Shown here piece by piece: positions 34,861 to 44,348 of a stretch of 64,000 nucleotides of DNA. Under the pieces are notes generated by a model that worked only from the letters and a program-made list of their open reading frames with translations, did not search any database and was not told where the DNA came from. The DNA is from Acidovorax sp. DW039 (GTDB lineage Bacteria; Pseudomonadota; Gammaproteobacteria; Burkholderiales; Burkholderiaceae_C), in contig NZ_AP029019.1 in the NCBI RefSeq assembly GCF_037101375.1, positions 1,302,001-1,366,000 on the forward strand, in the 5' to 3' direction. A program made the position numbers and the translations under genes. How positions within the stretch are numbered: position 1 is the first letter of the stretch; each line of letters begins with the position of its first letter.

Positions 34861-36662
34861 TGGCCGGCCCACGCGGCAGAAGTGCTGGCCGCTGCAGGAA
34901 GGCTGGCGCGCAGCCGCTGGGTGGCTTCCCGGTCGGCCTGGCCTTGCGCATTGAGCACCACGCGGTAGACCTCTTTGGCAACCTCCTCGCTTACGTAGCC
35001 TTCGCGCACATCCTCTGCCACCTTGTCGATGTCCCGGTCCAGCGGATTGCCAAAGCCGCCGCCGCCGCCCGACAGCATCTTGTACGCGTCGCCCCGCTCC
35101 AGGCGCACGTTGAAGATCTTGGCGTTGGCATGGTCGGTCTTCCATTCGCCCTTGTGGCGCACGGCCAGGCCGTTGCCCATCGCATCTCCGCCGCCTTCCA
35201 GGCCCCAGGGCTTGCAGTGCACGCGGTCGATGCGGGTGGTGACGGTGAATGGCGACAGCGCCTGCACCACCATCTCTGCACCCAGTCCGCCGCGGTACTG
35301 CCCTGCGCCTGCGGAGTCCTTGCGAATCTCGTACTTCTCCACCAGCACGGGGTATTTGGCTTCAAGTTGCTCGGTGGGGCTGTTGTGCGTGTCCCCATCG
35401 TTGATGCAGACCGTGACCGATACGCCGTCTTCCTTGCTCTTGGCACCCCAACCGCCGCCCAGCGGGCCAATGCCCACGATGAACAACCGGCCGTCTTCGG
35501 GCGAGATGCCGTGGATGTTGGGAAACACCAGATCGGCATGGTGCCCGGCGATGGAGCGGTCTGGAATGGCGGGGGCCAGGGCCTTGAAGATGGTGTCGAT
35601 CACCGTCATCGGGAAGGTCATCCACACCCGCATGGGGTAGGGCCGCTCTGCGCTGATGACGGTGCCCATGGGCATCACCACCTTCAGGGGGCGGAAGCTG
35701 CCATCGTTGACGGGGTAGTCGGTGGGCGTGGTCAGGCACTTGTAGGCCACCTGGGCGCATGCGATGCCCGTGGTGAAACCCGAGTTGTAGAAGCCGCGCA
35801 CCTGCTTGGACACGTCCGACAGATCCACCGTCATCTCATCGCCCTGCACCGTCACCTTCACCCGGATCGGGATGCGCTTGCCGATCTCCAGCCCGTCGTC
35901 GTCCATGAACGACTCGGCCTCGTACACACCATCCGGAATCGATAGCGTGTTCTTGCGGGCCACCGCTTCGGACGAATCCATGATCTGCCGAATCGAGCCA
36001 TTGACGGCATCGGCTCCATAGCGCTGCAGCAGCTCCACATAGCGGCGCTCGCCCGTGGTGATGGCGGTGATCTGTGCGCGCAGGTCGCCCAGCGCCCGCT
36101 CGGGCAGGCGCACGTTCATGGCGATGATGTCGATCAGGTCCTGGTTGACCACGCCCTCACGCTGGTACTTGACGATGGGGATCTGGATACCTTCGCTGAA
36201 GATGTCGGTGGTGACATTGCCCAGTGTGCCGCCCACGTCCAGCCAGTGCGCCATGCAGCAGGTAAAGCCCTCGAGCTTGCCCTCGTGGAATACCGGCATG
36301 GTGAAGGTGAAGTGGTTCAGGTGGCTGCCGGTGGTGTAGGCATCGTTGGTCACCAGAATGTCGCCGGGCAAGATGTTCTCGTAGCCAAAGTGGCGGATCT
36401 TGGCCTTGACGGTTTCCGACATGCCACGAATGAACATGGGCAAACCCAGGCCGATGGAGACGGTGTCGCCTTCCTTGGTGAACAGCCCCACGGTGAAGTC
36501 CAGTGCCTCGTAGATGATGAGGTTGTAGGCCGTGCGGGTCAGGTTGGTTTTCATCTCCTCCGTCACGGCATACAGGCCGTTGCGGATGATCTCTACGGTG
36601 ACGGGGTCGATCACGGGCCCGGCAGAGGTGGGCGTTGCGTTGTGTGTGGTGAAGGTGCTCAT
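34857..36662 (-). CDS. hyuB: Hydantoinase B/oxoprolinase family protein (HyuB)
   Basis: 601 aa. It has the HyuB layout: DPVTVEIIRNGLYAVTEEMKTNLTRTAYN at the start, then LVTNDAYTTGSHLNHFTFTMPVF, GFYNSGFTTGIACAQVAYK, and the C-terminal GGGGGFGNPLDRDIDKVAEDV. It is clearly shorter than acetone carboxylase alpha (about 770 aa) and fits ATP-dependent N-methylhydantoinase or related amidases. With HyuA it cleaves or carboxylates small amides or ketones using ATP. The start overlaps the hyuA stop by four bases. Confidence 0.93.
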   Translation of the reverse strand: MSTFTTHNATPTSAGPVIDPVTVEIIRNGLYAVTEEMKTNLTRTAYNLIIYEALDFTVGLFTKEGDTVSIGLGLPMFIRGMSETVKAKIRHFGYENILPGDILVTNDAYTTGSHLNHFTFTMPVFHEGKLEGFTCCMAHWLDVGGTLGNVTTDIFSEGIQIPIVKYQREGVVNQDLIDIIAMNVRLPERALGDLRAQITAITTGERRYVELLQRYGADAVNGSIRQIMDSSEAVARKNTLSIPDGVYEAESFMDDDGLEIGKRIPIRVKVTVQGDEMTVDLSDVSKQVRGFYNSGFTTGIACAQVAYKCLTTPTDYPVNDGSFRPLKVVMPMGTVISAERPYPMRVWMTFPMTVIDTIFKALAPAIPDRSIAGHHADLVFPNIHGISPEDGRLFIVGIGPLGGGWGAKSKEDGVSVTVCINDGDTHNSPTEQLEAKYPVLVEKYEIRKDSAGAGQYRGGLGAEMVVQALSPFTVTTRIDRVHCKPWGLEGGGDAMGNGLAVRHKGEWKTDHANAKIFNVRLERGDAYKMLSGGGGGFGNPLDRDIDKVAEDVREGYVSEEVAKEVYRVVLNAQGQADREATQRLRASLPAAASTSAAWAGQ

Positions 36663-38755
36663 GAGCGGTCGCTCCCGATGGCGATTTGCAGATTGCCCAG
36701 TTCATCCACGCGCAACTCGTCGCCCGGCTGAACCACGGTGGTAGAGGCATGTTCCTCAATCAGTGCAGGGCCTGGAATCAGGTTGCCTGCACGCAGCAGA
36801 CCCCGCTTGTAAACCGGCGTGTCTGCCCAGCCCACCGAGCGGAAGTACACCGGCTTGGTGGCACGCAATGCGTTGGCTTCGGGCTTTGCGCTGCCTGCTT
36901 CTACCTGGTGCTTGGGCGGCTTTTTCATGGTGCCCAGCACCGTCACGCGCAGGCTGACCAGATCGGCAGGCTCCTTGGGCGCCGATGTGCCGTAGCGCAC
37001 CTTGTGCAGTTCATCAAACTGTTGCTTGATGGCCGAGCGGTCCCGGCTTGCGAAGAAGGACAGCGGCAGATCCACGGTCACGGCGTGTTCCTGGCCCACA
37101 TAGCGCATGTCGGCTGCGCGCTCAATCACCACACCGTCGGCCTTCACGCCCGATTGCTCCAGCGCGGCGCGGCCTTCGTCTTCCATCTTTTTGTAGGCTT
37201 CTTCAATCTCGTCGAACGACACATCGTTGAGCTTGCGGAAGACGGAGCGCACGTAGTCGTAGCGCAGGTCAGAAAACAGCATGCCGTAGGCCGAGAAGTA
37301 GCCCGGCGCATACGGAATCAGCACCTTGCGGATGCCGATTTCGCGGGCAATGGCCGACGCATGCAGCGGGCCTGCGCCGCCGTACACCACCATGGTGAAG
37401 CTGCCTGCATCCAGCCCGCGTTCGGTGGTCACCGCCTTCACGGCGTGGGACATCTGCGTGACCGCAATGCGCAGGATGCCGTCGGCCGCCTCGGTGGGCT
37501 CCAGCCCCAGCGGGGTGGCAATGCGCTCGGCCATCTGACGCTGGCAGCCCGCCAGGTCGAGCTTGAGCTCGCCGCCCAGGAAGTTGTCGGCATCCAGCCG
37601 CCCTAGCACCAGGTTGGCATCCGTCACCGTGGGCTCCTGGCCACCGCGGCCATAGGCCACCGGGCCGGGAATGGAGCCTGCACTTTGCGGCCCCACGCGC
37701 AGCGCGTTGCCGGTTTCCACGCGGGCGATGGAGCCGCCGCCGGTGCCAACCTCGTGGATGTCCATCATCGGAATCTGGATGGGCAGTGCGCGCTCGTAGC
37801 CGCCGATGAGTGCAGAGCCGGTGGTGAGCGGGCGGCCTTCGCTGATCACGCCTGCCTTGGCGGTGGTGCCGCCCATGTCAAACGCAATGGCGTCGCCCAT
37901 GCCCAGCTGTGCGCAGATCGCTTGCGCGCCGATTACGCCCGCTGCGGGGCCGGACTCCAGCATGCGCACACAGCCTACCCGGGCATGCTCGATGGGGAAC
38001 AGACCGCCCGTGGACTGCACCACGTAGAAGTCCCCCTCGAAACCCTTGGCGGAGAGATGCGTTTCCAACTGGCCCAGGTACTGCGACACGCGTGGACCCA
38101 CGTAGGCATTGGCCACGACGGTGGAGACCCGCTCGAATTCGCGGTATTCCTGGCTCAGCTCGTGCGACGCGGAGACAAAGGCGTGCGGGAGTTCTTCCTG
38201 CAAAATGGCCTTCACCCGCTGCTCGTGCGTCGGGTTGCGGTACGAGTGCAGCAGCAGCACGGCCACGGCTTCAATGCCCTGGCCTTTGAGTTCCTTGGCC
38301 AGCTCGCGCACGGCGTCTTCGTCCAGCGGCTTGTGCAGGCTGCCGTCGGCGCGCAGGCGCTCGGCCACCTCAAAGCGCAGCGACCGCTTCACCAGCGGCT
38401 GGTGCTTGTTGAAGAACAGGTTGTAGGCATCGGGCCGGTTCACGCGCCCGATTTCATAGATGTCGCGAAAGCCTTCGGTGATCAGCAGCGCAGTGTTGGC
38501 ACCGTTGCGCTCCAGCAGCGTGTTGATGGCGATGGTGGAGCCGTGCAGGAACAGGTTGCCGTCGCGCAGGTCAATGTCTGCGCTGTCCAGCGTGGACTGG
38601 ATGCCGTTGACCAGGGCACCGTGGGTGGACAGGGCTTTACCAAACAGCAACTGGCCGGTGTTCTCGTCGAACGCAGCCATGTCGGTGAAAGTGCCGCCGA
38701 TGTCTACGGCAATGCGCAGGTTGCGGGTGGTGGATGTGTGGGAGGGGGTTGTCAT
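36659..38755 (-). CDS. hyuA: Hydantoinase A/oxoprolinase family protein (HyuA)
   Basis: 698 aa from ATG 38755. The actin-like ATPase signature LRIAVDIGGTFTDMAAFD is at the N-terminus. AIAFDMGGTTAKAGVI and the downstream GTGGGSIARVETGNALRVGPQSAG complete the phosphate-binding region. A C-terminal hydantoinase/oxoprolinase domain follows. The subunit phosphorylates or activates the substrate for HyuB. It is the second gene of the operon, 16 bases after the FAH gene. N-methylhydantoin, 5-oxoproline, caprolactam and acetone are precedents for substrates of this family; none can be chosen here. Confidence 0.93.
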   Translation of the reverse strand: MTTPSHTSTTRNLRIAVDIGGTFTDMAAFDENTGQLLFGKALSTHGALVNGIQSTLDSADIDLRDGNLFLHGSTIAINTLLERNGANTALLITEGFRDIYEIGRVNRPDAYNLFFNKHQPLVKRSLRFEVAERLRADGSLHKPLDEDAVRELAKELKGQGIEAVAVLLLHSYRNPTHEQRVKAILQEELPHAFVSASHELSQEYREFERVSTVVANAYVGPRVSQYLGQLETHLSAKGFEGDFYVVQSTGGLFPIEHARVGCVRMLESGPAAGVIGAQAICAQLGMGDAIAFDMGGTTAKAGVISEGRPLTTGSALIGGYERALPIQIPMMDIHEVGTGGGSIARVETGNALRVGPQSAGSIPGPVAYGRGGQEPTVTDANLVLGRLDADNFLGGELKLDLAGCQRQMAERIATPLGLEPTEAADGILRIAVTQMSHAVKAVTTERGLDAGSFTMVVYGGAGPLHASAIAREIGIRKVLIPYAPGYFSAYGMLFSDLRYDYVRSVFRKLNDVSFDEIEEAYKKMEDEGRAALEQSGVKADGVVIERAADMRYVGQEHAVTVDLPLSFFASRDRSAIKQQFDELHKVRYGTSAPKEPADLVSLRVTVLGTMKKPPKHQVEAGSAKPEANALRATKPVYFRSVGWADTPVYKRGLLRAGNLIPGPALIEEHASTTVVQPGDELRVDELGNLQIAIGSDRS

Positions 38756-38771
38756 ACGCTGTGCCCGTGTG

Positions 38772-39623
38772 TCAGGCATCGGTGCCGATGCGGTTGCGCA
38801 AGATGCCCAGTCCGGTGATCTCCACTTCCACCGTGTCGCCATGTTTCATGTAGCGGGGTGGCTCCCGGCGATCGCCCACGCCCCCTGGCGTGCCGGTGGC
38901 AATCACGTCACCTGGCGACAGGGGGGTGAAGCGCGAGATGTACTCCACCACGGTCGGAATGTCGAAGATCAGGTCGCCCAGGCTGGCGTGCTGCATCACT
39001 TCGCCATTGAGTCGGGTTTCCAGCGTGAGCTGGGTCACATCCGGAACTTCATCGCGCGTTACCAAGTAGGGGCCGAAGGGCCCTGTGCCTGGAAAGTTCT
39101 TGCCCGGTGTGAACTGGTGTGTGTGGCGCTGCCAGTCGCGCACGCTGATGTCGTTGAAGCAGGCATACCCGGCAATGTGATCGAACGCATTGGCCTTCGA
39201 GATATGGCGGCCGCCCTTGCCGATGACGAAGGCCAACTCACCTTCCCAGTCAAAACGCTCCGAGAAGGCGGGGCGCAGCACTTCCTGGCCGTGGGCGGCC
39301 AGCGAATCGTTGAAGCGCAGAAACAAGGAGGGGTATTCGCTGTCTGCGCGCTTGGTCTCGGCCACATGGGTCTTGTAGTTCAGGCCCACGCAGATGATCT
39401 TGCCCGGCTGGGGAATGACGGGGACGGCCACGGTGTCGGCAACAGCTACCGTGCGCTGGCCCGCAGCAGTTTCGGCAGCGAGCGCGGGCAGCGCCTGGGC
39501 GGCCAGTACCGATTGCAGATCCGGGTACTTGCGCAGGAAGTCGTCAGACGGCAGCAGGTAGTTGGCTCCCTGGACGACCCCGTAAAGGGTGCGGCCCGCG
39601 TGTTGGAAGGTGGCAAGTTTCAA
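38772..39623 (-). CDS. Fumarylacetoacetate hydrolase (FAH) family protein
   Basis: 283 aa from a TTG start at 39623, supported by gagga seven bases upstream and by the family-like N-terminus KLATFQHAGRTLYGVVQ. The ATG further upstream at 39695 would add an unlikely Cys/Pro-rich leader. Metal-binding FAH motifs: ICVGLNYKTHVAET, PSLFLRFNDSL, FDWEGELAFVIG and VIATGTPGGVG. Members hydrolyse C-C bonds of 1,3-diketones or decarboxylate/isomerise keto acids. It is the first gene of the leftward operon and lies next to the divergent LysR regulator. Confidence 0.9.
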   Translation of the reverse strand: MKLATFQHAGRTLYGVVQGANYLLPSDDFLRKYPDLQSVLAAQALPALAAETAAGQRTVAVADTVAVPVIPQPGKIICVGLNYKTHVAETKRADSEYPSLFLRFNDSLAAHGQEVLRPAFSERFDWEGELAFVIGKGGRHISKANAFDHIAGYACFNDISVRDWQRHTHQFTPGKNFPGTGPFGPYLVTRDEVPDVTQLTLETRLNGEVMQHASLGDLIFDIPTVVEYISRFTPLSPGDVIATGTPGGVGDRREPPRYMKHGDTVEVEITGLGILRNRIGTDA

Positions 39624-39711
39624 GGCAGTGTCCTCACAATGAAAAATGGATCGCTCCCTGCCGGTTTGGGGTGGCGGGCAGCGGTAGGGACACACTGTAG
39701 AAATGCCCTGC

Positions 39712-39723
39712 CTATGTGCATAG
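39712..39723. promoter_or_regulatory. Candidate LysR operator in divergent region
   Basis: ctatg-tg-catag, a short interrupted palindrome lying 80 bases before the LysR start and 89 before the FAH start. That is a plausible place for autoregulation and activation by the divergent LysR protein. Support is from position and symmetry only. Confidence 0.35.
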
Positions 39724-39803
39724 ATACAATTCGCAGGTTTCAGAGTTGCCTTTTTTGAGATAACTGGGGCACGTTATCCCTCACCTGTTCCAAGGACGCT
39801 GCG

Positions 39804-40736
39804 ATGAACATTGAAAGCGTGCGGCTGTTTCTGGAAGTGGCCGACAGCGGCAGCATGAGCAAGGTGGCAGCCCGCCGCCAGACCGTGCAGTCCCACATCA
39901 GCCGCCAGATCAGCGACTTTGAGCGGCAGCACGGCGGCGCGTTGTTTGTGCGCACGGGGCGCGGTGTATCGCTGACCGAGGCGGGAGCGCGTGCCTTGCC
40001 CCGGCTGCGGCGCTGGCTGCAGGAGACCGAGGCGCTGTCCGACAGCCTGCGTGCCGAGGCCAGCACACTGGGCGGTGAGGTGCGGCTGGGCATCATCCCT
40101 TCTGCGGCGCACGAGCTGATGACCTGCGTGTTTCAGCGCCTGCGGGAGCACCACCCCGGCATCCGGCTTAATGTGGTGGAGGCGCAGGGCACCGAACTCA
40201 ACGCCATGCTGGACAGCAGCGCGGTGGACATGGCGATCGTCTTCCGCTTTCAGACCCCGCGCGGCAGCGACGAGAAAGTGCTGGCCGTGGCGCACACCTA
40301 TCTGGTCTCGGCTCCGGGGGATGCGATCACTGCGCAATCCAGCGTCCGTTTCAGCCAGCTCCAGGGCTTGCCTCTGGCGCTCCCCCGCCGCCCCAGCCCG
40401 TGGCGCAATGCCCTGGACGACACCGCCCGCAGCCAGGGCTTTGTGCTGGATGCGGCCATCGAGGCCGATTCACTGATCCTCCAGAAAGAACTGGTGGCTT
40501 CCACCCCGGGGCTTTACACAGTGCTGGGCCCTTACGCCATTGCGCAAGAACTCCGCGATGGCCGCCTGCAGGCCAGCCGCTTGCTGGAACCCGATCTGTC
40601 CCGCTTGGTCACGCTGGCTTTCCCCCGCCAGGGAAAGATGTCTGCAGCATCGCGGTGTGTCGCTTCCATGATTGCAGACTGGTCCTGCCCGCATACGCCG
40701 CACCACCAGCCCTTTGCGATGCGGCTGCAGTTGTGA
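39804..40736 (+). CDS. LysR family transcriptional regulator, divergent to the FAH-HyuAB operon
   Basis: 310 aa. The N-terminal winged helix-turn-helix is clear: VRLFLEVADSGSMSKVAARRQTVQSHISRQISDFERQHGGALFVRTGRGVSLT in several conserved blocks. The rest is the two-lobed effector domain (LRLGI-type VRLGIIPSAAHELM). It probably senses the substrate or an intermediate of the adjacent pathway and activates the operon starting at 39623. Confidence 0.9.
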   Translation: MNIESVRLFLEVADSGSMSKVAARRQTVQSHISRQISDFERQHGGALFVRTGRGVSLTEAGARALPRLRRWLQETEALSDSLRAEASTLGGEVRLGIIPSAAHELMTCVFQRLREHHPGIRLNVVEAQGTELNAMLDSSAVDMAIVFRFQTPRGSDEKVLAVAHTYLVSAPGDAITAQSSVRFSQLQGLPLALPRRPSPWRNALDDTARSQGFVLDAAIEADSLILQKELVASTPGLYTVLGPYAIAQELRDGRLQASRLLEPDLSRLVTLAFPRQGKMSAASRCVASMIADWSCPHTPHHQPFAMRLQL

Positions 40737-40769
40737 GTGTGTGAGTTAGTGGTGCGTGTTTGGTGTGAA

Positions 40770-40826
40770 TTTGCTATTGATTTAATAGCTGCTTGCGCTC
40801 TATTGATAAGCGCTAGATGCCATTTT
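40770..40826 (+). repeat. Double-hairpin repeat, copy e
   Basis: Hairpin 1 gctatt-gattt-aatagc with a perfect 6-bp stem; hairpin 2 gcgct-ctattgata-agcgc with a 5-bp stem. Lies between two convergent LysR genes. Confidence 0.87.
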
Positions 40827-40852
40827 GTTGTTGTTTTTTTGATTTGGATGGC

Positions 40853-41839
40853 TCAAGGAGTCAACCTGTCTTGCAGCCGCGCATGGGCTGCTGCGGCCTC
40901 CGTCCTTAACGCCTGCACCAGCGGCGTCACCTCCGGTAGTCCGGGGCGGTGCAGTGGCAGCAGCGCGCTCACGCTGAACGGCACCGAAAACCCCAGCCTG
41001 CGCACCACCAGCCCCGGCCCGGCCATGGCCAGGGCGGTGAGGGGGTTGACGATGGCCAGCCCCAGACCTTGCTGCACCATGGCGCACACGGCGACGGCGC
41101 TGTGGGTTTGCAGGTGGAGCTGCCGGGCGACTCCGGCTTCGGCAAAGCGCGTGTCGATCTGGCGGCGGTAGGGGTCGTCGGCAGACAGGCTCACAAAGGG
41201 TTGCCCTGCAAAGTCTTGCACCTGCAGCACGGCCTGCGCTGCCAGGGGGTGCGCGGCGGGCAGCACGGCCACTTCGTCCAGCGTGAGCAGGGGCACGGCC
41301 TGCACGCCGGGGGGCGTGGTGGTGTGCTCGCTCAGGCCCAGGTCAAAGCGCTGGGCGGTCATCCATTCTTCGAGCAGCGGGGATTCCTGCGGCGTGACGG
41401 ACACCCGCAGCGGGGCCTTCGTGTGGGTTTGCGCCTGCTGCAGGCGGGCGAGGGCACCGGGCAGCAGGGCGTGGGCCAGGGCGGGCAGGCACAGCACCGA
41501 CAGTTGCGCCTCGTGCGATTGCCCCAGGGCCACGGCGCGCTCCACCACGCGCTCCAGCCCCTGCCAGGACCGCTGCACCTCGTCCCACAGCGCCAGCGCC
41601 CGGGCGTTGGGGCGCAGGCGGCCTTGCAGCCGCTCAAACAGCGGGTAGCCCAGCAGTTGCTCCAGCCGGGCCAGCTCGCGGCTCACGGTGGGCTGCGAGC
41701 TGTACAGCAGGGCGGCGGCGCTGGTCACGCTGCCCGCCGTCATCACGGCGCGGAACACCTCAATGTGGCGGTGGGCGATGAGGTCCGCCTGGGCGGCGTG
41801 TGGGGAGTGCGCGGAGGGCGTAGATAGCGGGGATGGCAT
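40853..41839 (-). CDS. lysR: LysR-type regulator of lysA
   Basis: 328 aa from ATG 41839. The helix-turn-helix reads EVFRAVMTAGSVTSAAALLYSSQPTVSREL, followed by LARLEQLLGYPLFERLQGRL. The divergent neighbour is lysA, the same arrangement as E. coli lysR-lysA, where LysR activates lysA in the absence of lysine. The assignment rests mainly on this context. The 143-base region between the genes would hold both promoters. Confidence 0.82.
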   Translation of the reverse strand: MPSPLSTPSAHSPHAAQADLIAHRHIEVFRAVMTAGSVTSAAALLYSSQPTVSRELARLEQLLGYPLFERLQGRLRPNARALALWDEVQRSWQGLERVVERAVALGQSHEAQLSVLCLPALAHALLPGALARLQQAQTHTKAPLRVSVTPQESPLLEEWMTAQRFDLGLSEHTTTPPGVQAVPLLTLDEVAVLPAAHPLAAQAVLQVQDFAGQPFVSLSADDPYRRQIDTRFAEAGVARQLHLQTHSAVAVCAMVQQGLGLAIVNPLTALAMAGPGLVVRRLGFSVPFSVSALLPLHRPGLPEVTPLVQALRTEAAAAHARLQDRLTP

Positions 41840-41852
41840 GGTGAAAGCATAT

Positions 41853-41865
41853 CCATTTTGAATGG
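41853..41865. promoter_or_regulatory. Candidate LysR operator between lysR and lysA
   Basis: Interrupted palindrome ccatt-ttg-aatgg just upstream of the lysR start, within the shared lysR/lysA promoter region. Proposed from symmetry and position only. Confidence 0.33.
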
Positions 41866-41982
41866 CTGCTGGAATATTTGGTATTGGACTGAATGCGGTA
41901 GGCCGGGCATGATCCACCGATCGACCGCAGCCCTTGGGCTGCCGTTCTTCAGTTACCCGCACTCATTGATCGGAGCCCTTGC

Positions 41983-43227
41983 ATGTCCAACCCCTTCACT
42001 CCCGCCCAGCTGTGGTCTCTGGCCGACCAGTTCGGCACGCCCCTGTGGGTGTACAACGCGGCCACCATCCGCGAGCGCATTGCCCAGGTGTCCAACTTCG
42101 ATACGGTGCGCTTTGCGCAGAAGGCCTGCTCCAACATTCACATCCTCAAGCTCATGCGTGAGCAGGGCGTGAAGGTGGATGCGGTGTCGCGCGGCGAAAT
42201 CATGCGGGCGCTGGCGGCGGGCTACCAGGCGGGTGGAGAACCTTCCGAGATCGTCTTTACCGCCGACTTGTTCGATGCCGCCACGCTCGACTGCGTGGTG
42301 GAGCACGGCGTGCCTGTCAACGCAGGCTCCATCGACATGCTGCGCCAGTTGGGGCCGCGCTCCAAAGGCCATGCGGTGTGGCTGCGCATCAACCCCGGCT
42401 TTGGCCACGGCCACAGCAACAAGACGAACACGGGCGGGGAGCACAGCAAGCACGGTATCTGGCACACCGATTTGCCACTGGCGCTGCAAACCATCCGCGA
42501 GCAAGGCCTGAAGCTGGTGGGCCTGCACATGCACATTGGCTCGGGTGTGGACTACGGCCATCTGGCCGAGGTGTGCGGTGCCATGGTGGAACTGGTGCGC
42601 ACCACCCACGCGGCAGGGCATGACCTGCATGCCATCTCGGCCGGTGGCGGCTTGTCCATTCCTTACCGCGCGGGCGATGCGGTGATCGACACCCAGCATT
42701 ACTTCGGGCTGTGGAACGCCGCCCGCCAGCAGGCTGAGGCCGTGGTGGGCCACCAGCTGGGGCTGGAGCTGGAGCCAGGCCGCTTCCTGGTGGCCGAATC
42801 GGGTGTGCTGCTGGGCGAGGTGCGCGCCACCAAGGACGTGGGCAGCAACCACTTTGTGCTGCTGGACACCGGTTTCAACGAACTCATGCGCCCGTCCATG
42901 TACGGCAGCTTCCACGCCATGAGCGTGCTGCGCCGCGATGGCAGCCAAGGCAGCAGCCGCCCCACCGTGGTGGCCGGACCGCTGTGCGAGTCGGGCGACG
43001 TGTTCACCCAGGGCGACGGCGGCGTGGTGCTGCCGCGCGAACTGCCTGCCGCGCAGGTGGGTGATCTGCTGGTGATTCACGACACCGGCGCGTATGGGGC
43101 GAGCATGTCCTCCAACTACAACACCCGGCCGCTGATTGCCGAAGTGCTGGTGGACGGTGGCCAGGCCCGCCTGATCCGCCGCCGCCAGACGGTGGAGGAG
43201 CTGCTGGCGCTGGAGCTGGGGCTGTAA
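41983..43227 (+). CDS. lysA: Diaminopimelate decarboxylase
   Basis: 414 aa PLP-dependent alanine-racemase-fold decarboxylase. It makes L-lysine from meso-diaminopimelate. The PLP lysine lies in RFAQKACSNIHIL near residue 48. HMHIGSG, SAGGGLSIPY, ELEPGRFLVAESG and the active-site cysteine motif GPLCESGDVF follow in the expected order. The start at 41983 places SNPFTPAQLWSLADQFGTPLWVY at the N-terminus. A strong terminator follows. Confidence 0.95.
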   Translation: MSNPFTPAQLWSLADQFGTPLWVYNAATIRERIAQVSNFDTVRFAQKACSNIHILKLMREQGVKVDAVSRGEIMRALAAGYQAGGEPSEIVFTADLFDAATLDCVVEHGVPVNAGSIDMLRQLGPRSKGHAVWLRINPGFGHGHSNKTNTGGEHSKHGIWHTDLPLALQTIREQGLKLVGLHMHIGSGVDYGHLAEVCGAMVELVRTTHAAGHDLHAISAGGGLSIPYRAGDAVIDTQHYFGLWNAARQQAEAVVGHQLGLELEPGRFLVAESGVLLGEVRATKDVGSNHFVLLDTGFNELMRPSMYGSFHAMSVLRRDGSQGSSRPTVVAGPLCESGDVFTQGDGGVVLPRELPAAQVGDLLVIHDTGAYGASMSSNYNTRPLIAEVLVDGGQARLIRRRQTVEELLALELGL

Positions 43228-43266
43228 CGGAACGGGGTGGATAGGCCTATCAAATAGGCCCATCAA

Positions 43267-43309
43267 AAGCAAAAAGGGGCCTCGGCCCCTTTTTTTCCCT
43301 TTTTGCTTG
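43267..43309. terminator. Bidirectional terminator between lysA and gpsA
   Basis: aaaaaggggcc-tc-ggccccttttt forms a GC stem flanked by A and T runs. A wider pairing (agcaaaaaggg with ccctttttgct) is mutually exclusive with it. It serves the convergent lysA (+) and gpsA (-). Confidence 0.9.
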
Positions 43310-43325
43310 TGGCATTGCCGGTGGT

Positions 43326-44348
43326 TCAAACCTGTTCCACTGCCGGGCCGCGCCCCATCAGCCGTGCCACCGCCTCGGCGGGGCCCATGTGGCCATCCAG
43401 CAGGGCCACGACGGCCTGGGTGATGGGCATGTCCACCCCCTGCGCCGTGGCCCGCTGCGCCACGGTGCGGGCGCAGTACACGCCTTCGGCCACATGGCCC
43501 AGCGATTCCACGGCCTGCTGCAGGGTCTTGCCCTCTGCCAGCAGCAGCCCCACACGGCGGTTGCGGGAGAGGTCGCCCGTGGCCGTGAGCACCAGGTCGC
43601 CCATGCCCGACAGGCCCATGAAGGTCTCGGCCCGCGCACCCAGCGCCACGCCCAACCGGGTCATTTCGGCCAGGCCGCGGGTGATGAGTGCGGCGCGGGC
43701 GTTAAGACCCAGTTGCAGGCCGTCGCACAGCCCGGTGGCAATGGCCAGCACGTTTTTCACAGCTCCGCCCACTTCCACGCCCACGATGTCTTCGTTGGCA
43801 TAGACCCGCACGCTGGGGCTGTGGAAGGCGGCGACCAACGTATCGCGCACGGCGGCGTGCTCGCTGGCGGCGACCAGGGCCGTCGGCTGGTTGCGGGCGA
43901 CTTCCAGCGCAAAGCTGGGGCCGCTGAGCACGCCGGAGATGAGCGATGGTGCCACCTGCGCGCACACCTCGTGGGCCAGCATGCCGGGGCTGGCGTTGCC
44001 CGCACTGCCCGCGCTTTCCGCCGATTCAAACCCCTTGCACAGCCAAGCCACAGGCATGTGGAGAGCGCTCAGGCTTGAGAGCATGCCGCGCAGGGCGGCC
44101 ATGGGTGTGGCGATGATGACCAGATTCGCCCCCTGGCATGCCTGCGCCGGGTCTGCACTGGTGACGTGCAAGGCCGCAGGCAGGGCGATGCCGGGGAGGT
44201 AGGCGCGGTTTTCGCGCTGGTCCAGCATGTTGCGTGCCTGGCTCGCGTTGCGGGCCCACAGGGTGACCTGGTGACCGGCGGGATGCTGGGCTGCGCTCAA
44301 GGCTACTGCCGTGCCCCATGCGCCTGCGCCGAGTACTACGATTTTCAT
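43326..44348 (-). CDS. gpsA: Glycerol-3-phosphate dehydrogenase (NAD(P)+)
   Basis: 340 aa from ATG 44348. The N-terminal Rossmann motif is [13 protein letters not shown]. The catalytic lysine lies in [14 protein letters not shown], with KGFE and [10 protein letters not shown] also characteristic. It reduces dihydroxyacetone phosphate to sn-glycerol-3-phosphate for phospholipid synthesis. An upstream in-frame ATG at 44414 would run through the secB terminator and is rejected. It lies downstream of secB, a conserved neighbourhood. Confidence 0.95.
   Translation of the reverse strand: MKIVVLGAGAWGTAVALSAAQHPAGHQVTLWARNASQARNMLDQRENRAYLPGIALPAALHVTSADPAQACQGANLVIIATPMAALRGMLSSLSALHMPVAWLCKGFESAESAGSAGNASPGMLAHEVCAQVAPSLISGVLSGPSFALEVARNQPTALVAASEHAAVRDTLVAAFHSPSVRVYANEDIVGVEVGGAVKNVLAIATGLCDGLQLGLNARAALITRGLAEMTRLGVALGARAETFMGLSGMGDLVLTATGDLSRNRRVGLLLAEGKTLQQAVESLGHVAEGVYCARTVAQRATAQGVDMPITQAVVALLDGHMGPAEAVARLMGRGPAVEQV

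Noticed and set aside
37685..38818. A 377-codon plus-strand frame opposite hyuA
   Set aside because: Antisense to a clear hydantoinase A gene and without any recognisable motif.
39624..39695. ATG 39695 as the start of the FAH gene
   Set aside because: It would add a Cys/Pro-rich leader not seen in the family. The TTG at 39623 has a good ribosome site and a family-like N-terminus.
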